A DNA stretch of 64,000 nt from Xanthobacter sp. NM-59 (lineage in GTDB: Bacteria > Pseudomonadota > Alphaproteobacteria > Rhizobiales > Xanthobacteraceae): the NCBI RefSeq assembly GCF_021401125.1, contig NZ_JACBFQ010000004.1, positions 124,001 through 188,000 of the forward strand, read 5' to 3'. Position numbers and translations under genes: made by a program. This document shows positions 62,904 through 64,000 of this stretch, piece after piece. Position 1 is the stretch's first letter. Each line of letters opens with the position of its first letter. Under the pieces are notes generated by a model. It did not search any database. It was not told the DNA's origin and saw nothing but the letters and a program-made list of their open reading frames with translations.

Positions 62904-64000
62904 ATGTCTGACGGTTCCAAGGCTGGCGGCGCGGGCCTCGCCGCGCCCGCCCCGCGCGCTTCCGGCGCGGCGGGCGAGCGCATGTTCGGCACCCTATCGC
63001 GCCTGTGGCCTTATCTGTGGCCACGGGATCGGGCCGACCTGCGCACCCGGGTCATCATCACCATGGTGCTGCTGTTCGGCTCGAAGGGCGCCACCATGGT
63101 GGTGCCCTTCGTGTTCAAATGGGCGACCGACGCTTTGACGTCCGAGGTGAATGGCGAGCCCACCCCCTCCGGCTGGGCCTATGTGCTTGCGGCGCCCGTC
63201 GCCTTGACCCTGGCCTACGGACTGGCGCGCATCGTCATGGCGGCCATCACCCAGCTGCGCGACGGCATCTTCGCCAAGGTGGCGCTGAATGCGGTTCGAA
63301 AGCTGGCCATCGAGACCTTCCAGCATATGCATGATCTGTCGCTGCGCTTCCATCTGGAGCGCAAGACGGGCGGCTTGACGCGTGTTCTGGAACGGGCCCG
63401 CAATGGCATCGAGACCATCGTGCGCATGGCGGTGCTCCAGCTTGCGCCCACCATCGTCGAGCTGGTGATGGTGCTGGGCGTGCTGCTGTTCGCGTTCGAC
63501 TGGCGTTACGTCGTGGTGGTGGCGCTCACCATCGCCGCTTATGGCATCTTCACCTATCGCGCCAGCGAATGGCGTCTGGCCATTCGCAAGGAAATGAATG
63601 ACAGCGACACCGAGGCCAACACCAAGGCCGTGGATAGCCTGCTGAACTACGAAACGGTCAAGTATTTTGGTGCCGAGCGGTGGGAAAATGCCCGCTACGA
63701 TCGCTCCATGGCGCGCTATGAGAAGGCGACGATCCACACTTACACGTCTCTGGCCTGGCTTAATGCCGGGCAGGCTGTCATTTACTCGGTCGGCCTTGCC
63801 GTCATCATGGTGATGTGCGTGTTCGACATCCGTGCCGGACGGCAGACGGTGGGCTCCTTCGTCATGATCAATGTCATGATGCTGCAGCTTTACGTGCCGC
63901 TGAATTTCCTCGGCTTCATCTATCGCGAGATCAAGCAGGCCCTGCTCGATATCGAGGCGATGTTCGCCGTTCTGGCGCGCGATCCGGAGATCAAGGACAA
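62904..64000 (+). CDS. Atm1-type ABC exporter, 3' end missing
   Basis: 365 codons from ATG 62904 to the window edge. The sequence is the transmembrane half of an ABC half-transporter: an Ala-rich N-terminus, then helices from RTRVIITMVLLFGSKGATMV onward, and the Atm1/HMT1-type segments LSLRFHLERKTGGLTRVLER, NYETVKYFGAERWENARYDR and VMINVMMLQLYVPLNFLGFI. The ATPase domain lies beyond the edge. Atm1-like exporters move glutathione polysulfide or heavy-metal-thiol complexes. It is co-transcribed with the ArsR-type gene. Confidence 0.88.
   Translation, partial: MSDGSKAGGAGLAAPAPRASGAAGERMFGTLSRLWPYLWPRDRADLRTRVIITMVLLFGSKGATMVVPFVFKWATDALTSEVNGEPTPSGWAYVLAAPVALTLAYGLARIVMAAITQLRDGIFAKVALNAVRKLAIETFQHMHDLSLRFHLERKTGGLTRVLERARNGIETIVRMAVLQLAPTIVELVMVLGVLLFAFDWRYVVVVALTIAAYGIFTYRASEWRLAIRKEMNDSDTEANTKAVDSLLNYETVKYFGAERWENARYDRSMARYEKATIHTYTSLAWLNAGQAVIYSVGLAVIMVMCVFDIRAGRQTVGSFVMINVMMLQLYVPLNFLGFIYREIKQALLDIEAMFAVLARDPEIKD

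Overview
The window is high-GC alphaproteobacterial chromosome, most like a Xanthobacteraceae or related Hyphomicrobiales genome. The genus is an inference from gene content: a urtABCDE-ureD-ureAB-ureC-ureE-ureF-ureG block with fused UreA/UreB, a CysNC fusion, TlyA, and a cluster with the gene order of the Rhodobacter capsulatus gene transfer agent (GTA). No rRNA or tRNA gene and no CRISPR array was recognised.

Left part (1-29,224), housekeeping and nutrient acquisition. A truncated HdeD-like membrane gene is followed by mgtE and a beta-carbonic anhydrase, both on the minus strand. A near-consensus sigma-54 promoter (2957-2973) precedes a 12-kb plus-strand block: the UrtABCDE urea ABC transporter, then urease accessory UreD, fused UreAB, a GFA-family protein, catalytic UreC, UreE with a very long His-rich tail, UreF and UreG. 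This block imports urea and hydrolyses it, and is probably expressed under nitrogen limitation. Next come a Cache-type chemoreceptor, two small secreted proteins that look like tandem paralogues, tlyA and a 23S-type uracil methyltransferase, cysD-cysNC for sulfate activation, a YcgN-type protein with a PKGAK repeat tail, a TMEM175-like channel, a 73-aa protein behind a perfect FNR/FixK box and ahead of a strong terminator, an Hsp70-like (YegD-type) ATPase and a PAS-GGDEF diguanylate cyclase.

Middle part (29,256-56,333), a GTA-like phage cluster. From a near-consensus sigma-70 promoter the plus strand encodes a small-terminase-like HTH protein, large terminase, portal, two tiny proteins, prohead protease, major capsid, head-tail connector and adaptor proteins, major tail protein, a tail-assembly chaperone pair apparently joined by a -1 frameshift, a very short tape measure, DUF2460, DUF2163, an NlpC/P60 peptidase, the 1303-aa host-specificity/hub protein, a DUF2793 fibre-like protein and an endolysin-like protein. 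I see no integrase, repressor or replication gene. The cluster is broken at four places by genes that all lie on the opposite strand: a 93-aa protein; a low-GC proteasome/HslV-like predicted Ntn-hydrolase plus two small proteins; an IS5-family remnant with a lytic transglycosylase and a trypsin-like protease; and a porin-signature fragment with a 349-aa Lys/Ala-rich histone-H1-like protein.

Right part (56,403-64,000). An OmpR-type response regulator and sensor kinase, a Gly-zipper lipoprotein, a UspA-type protein behind a FixK-like box, a flavin reductase, queE-queD of the queuosine pathway, a LOG-family protein, an ArsR regulator with an operator-like dyad over its start, and the beginning of an Atm1-type ABC exporter cut by the window edge.

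The most interesting items are the predicted Ntn-hydrolase (Thr1/Asp17/Lys triad visible by eye) inside the GTA cluster, the all-antisense cargo pattern, and the C CCC CCT slippery heptamer between the two tail chaperone frames.
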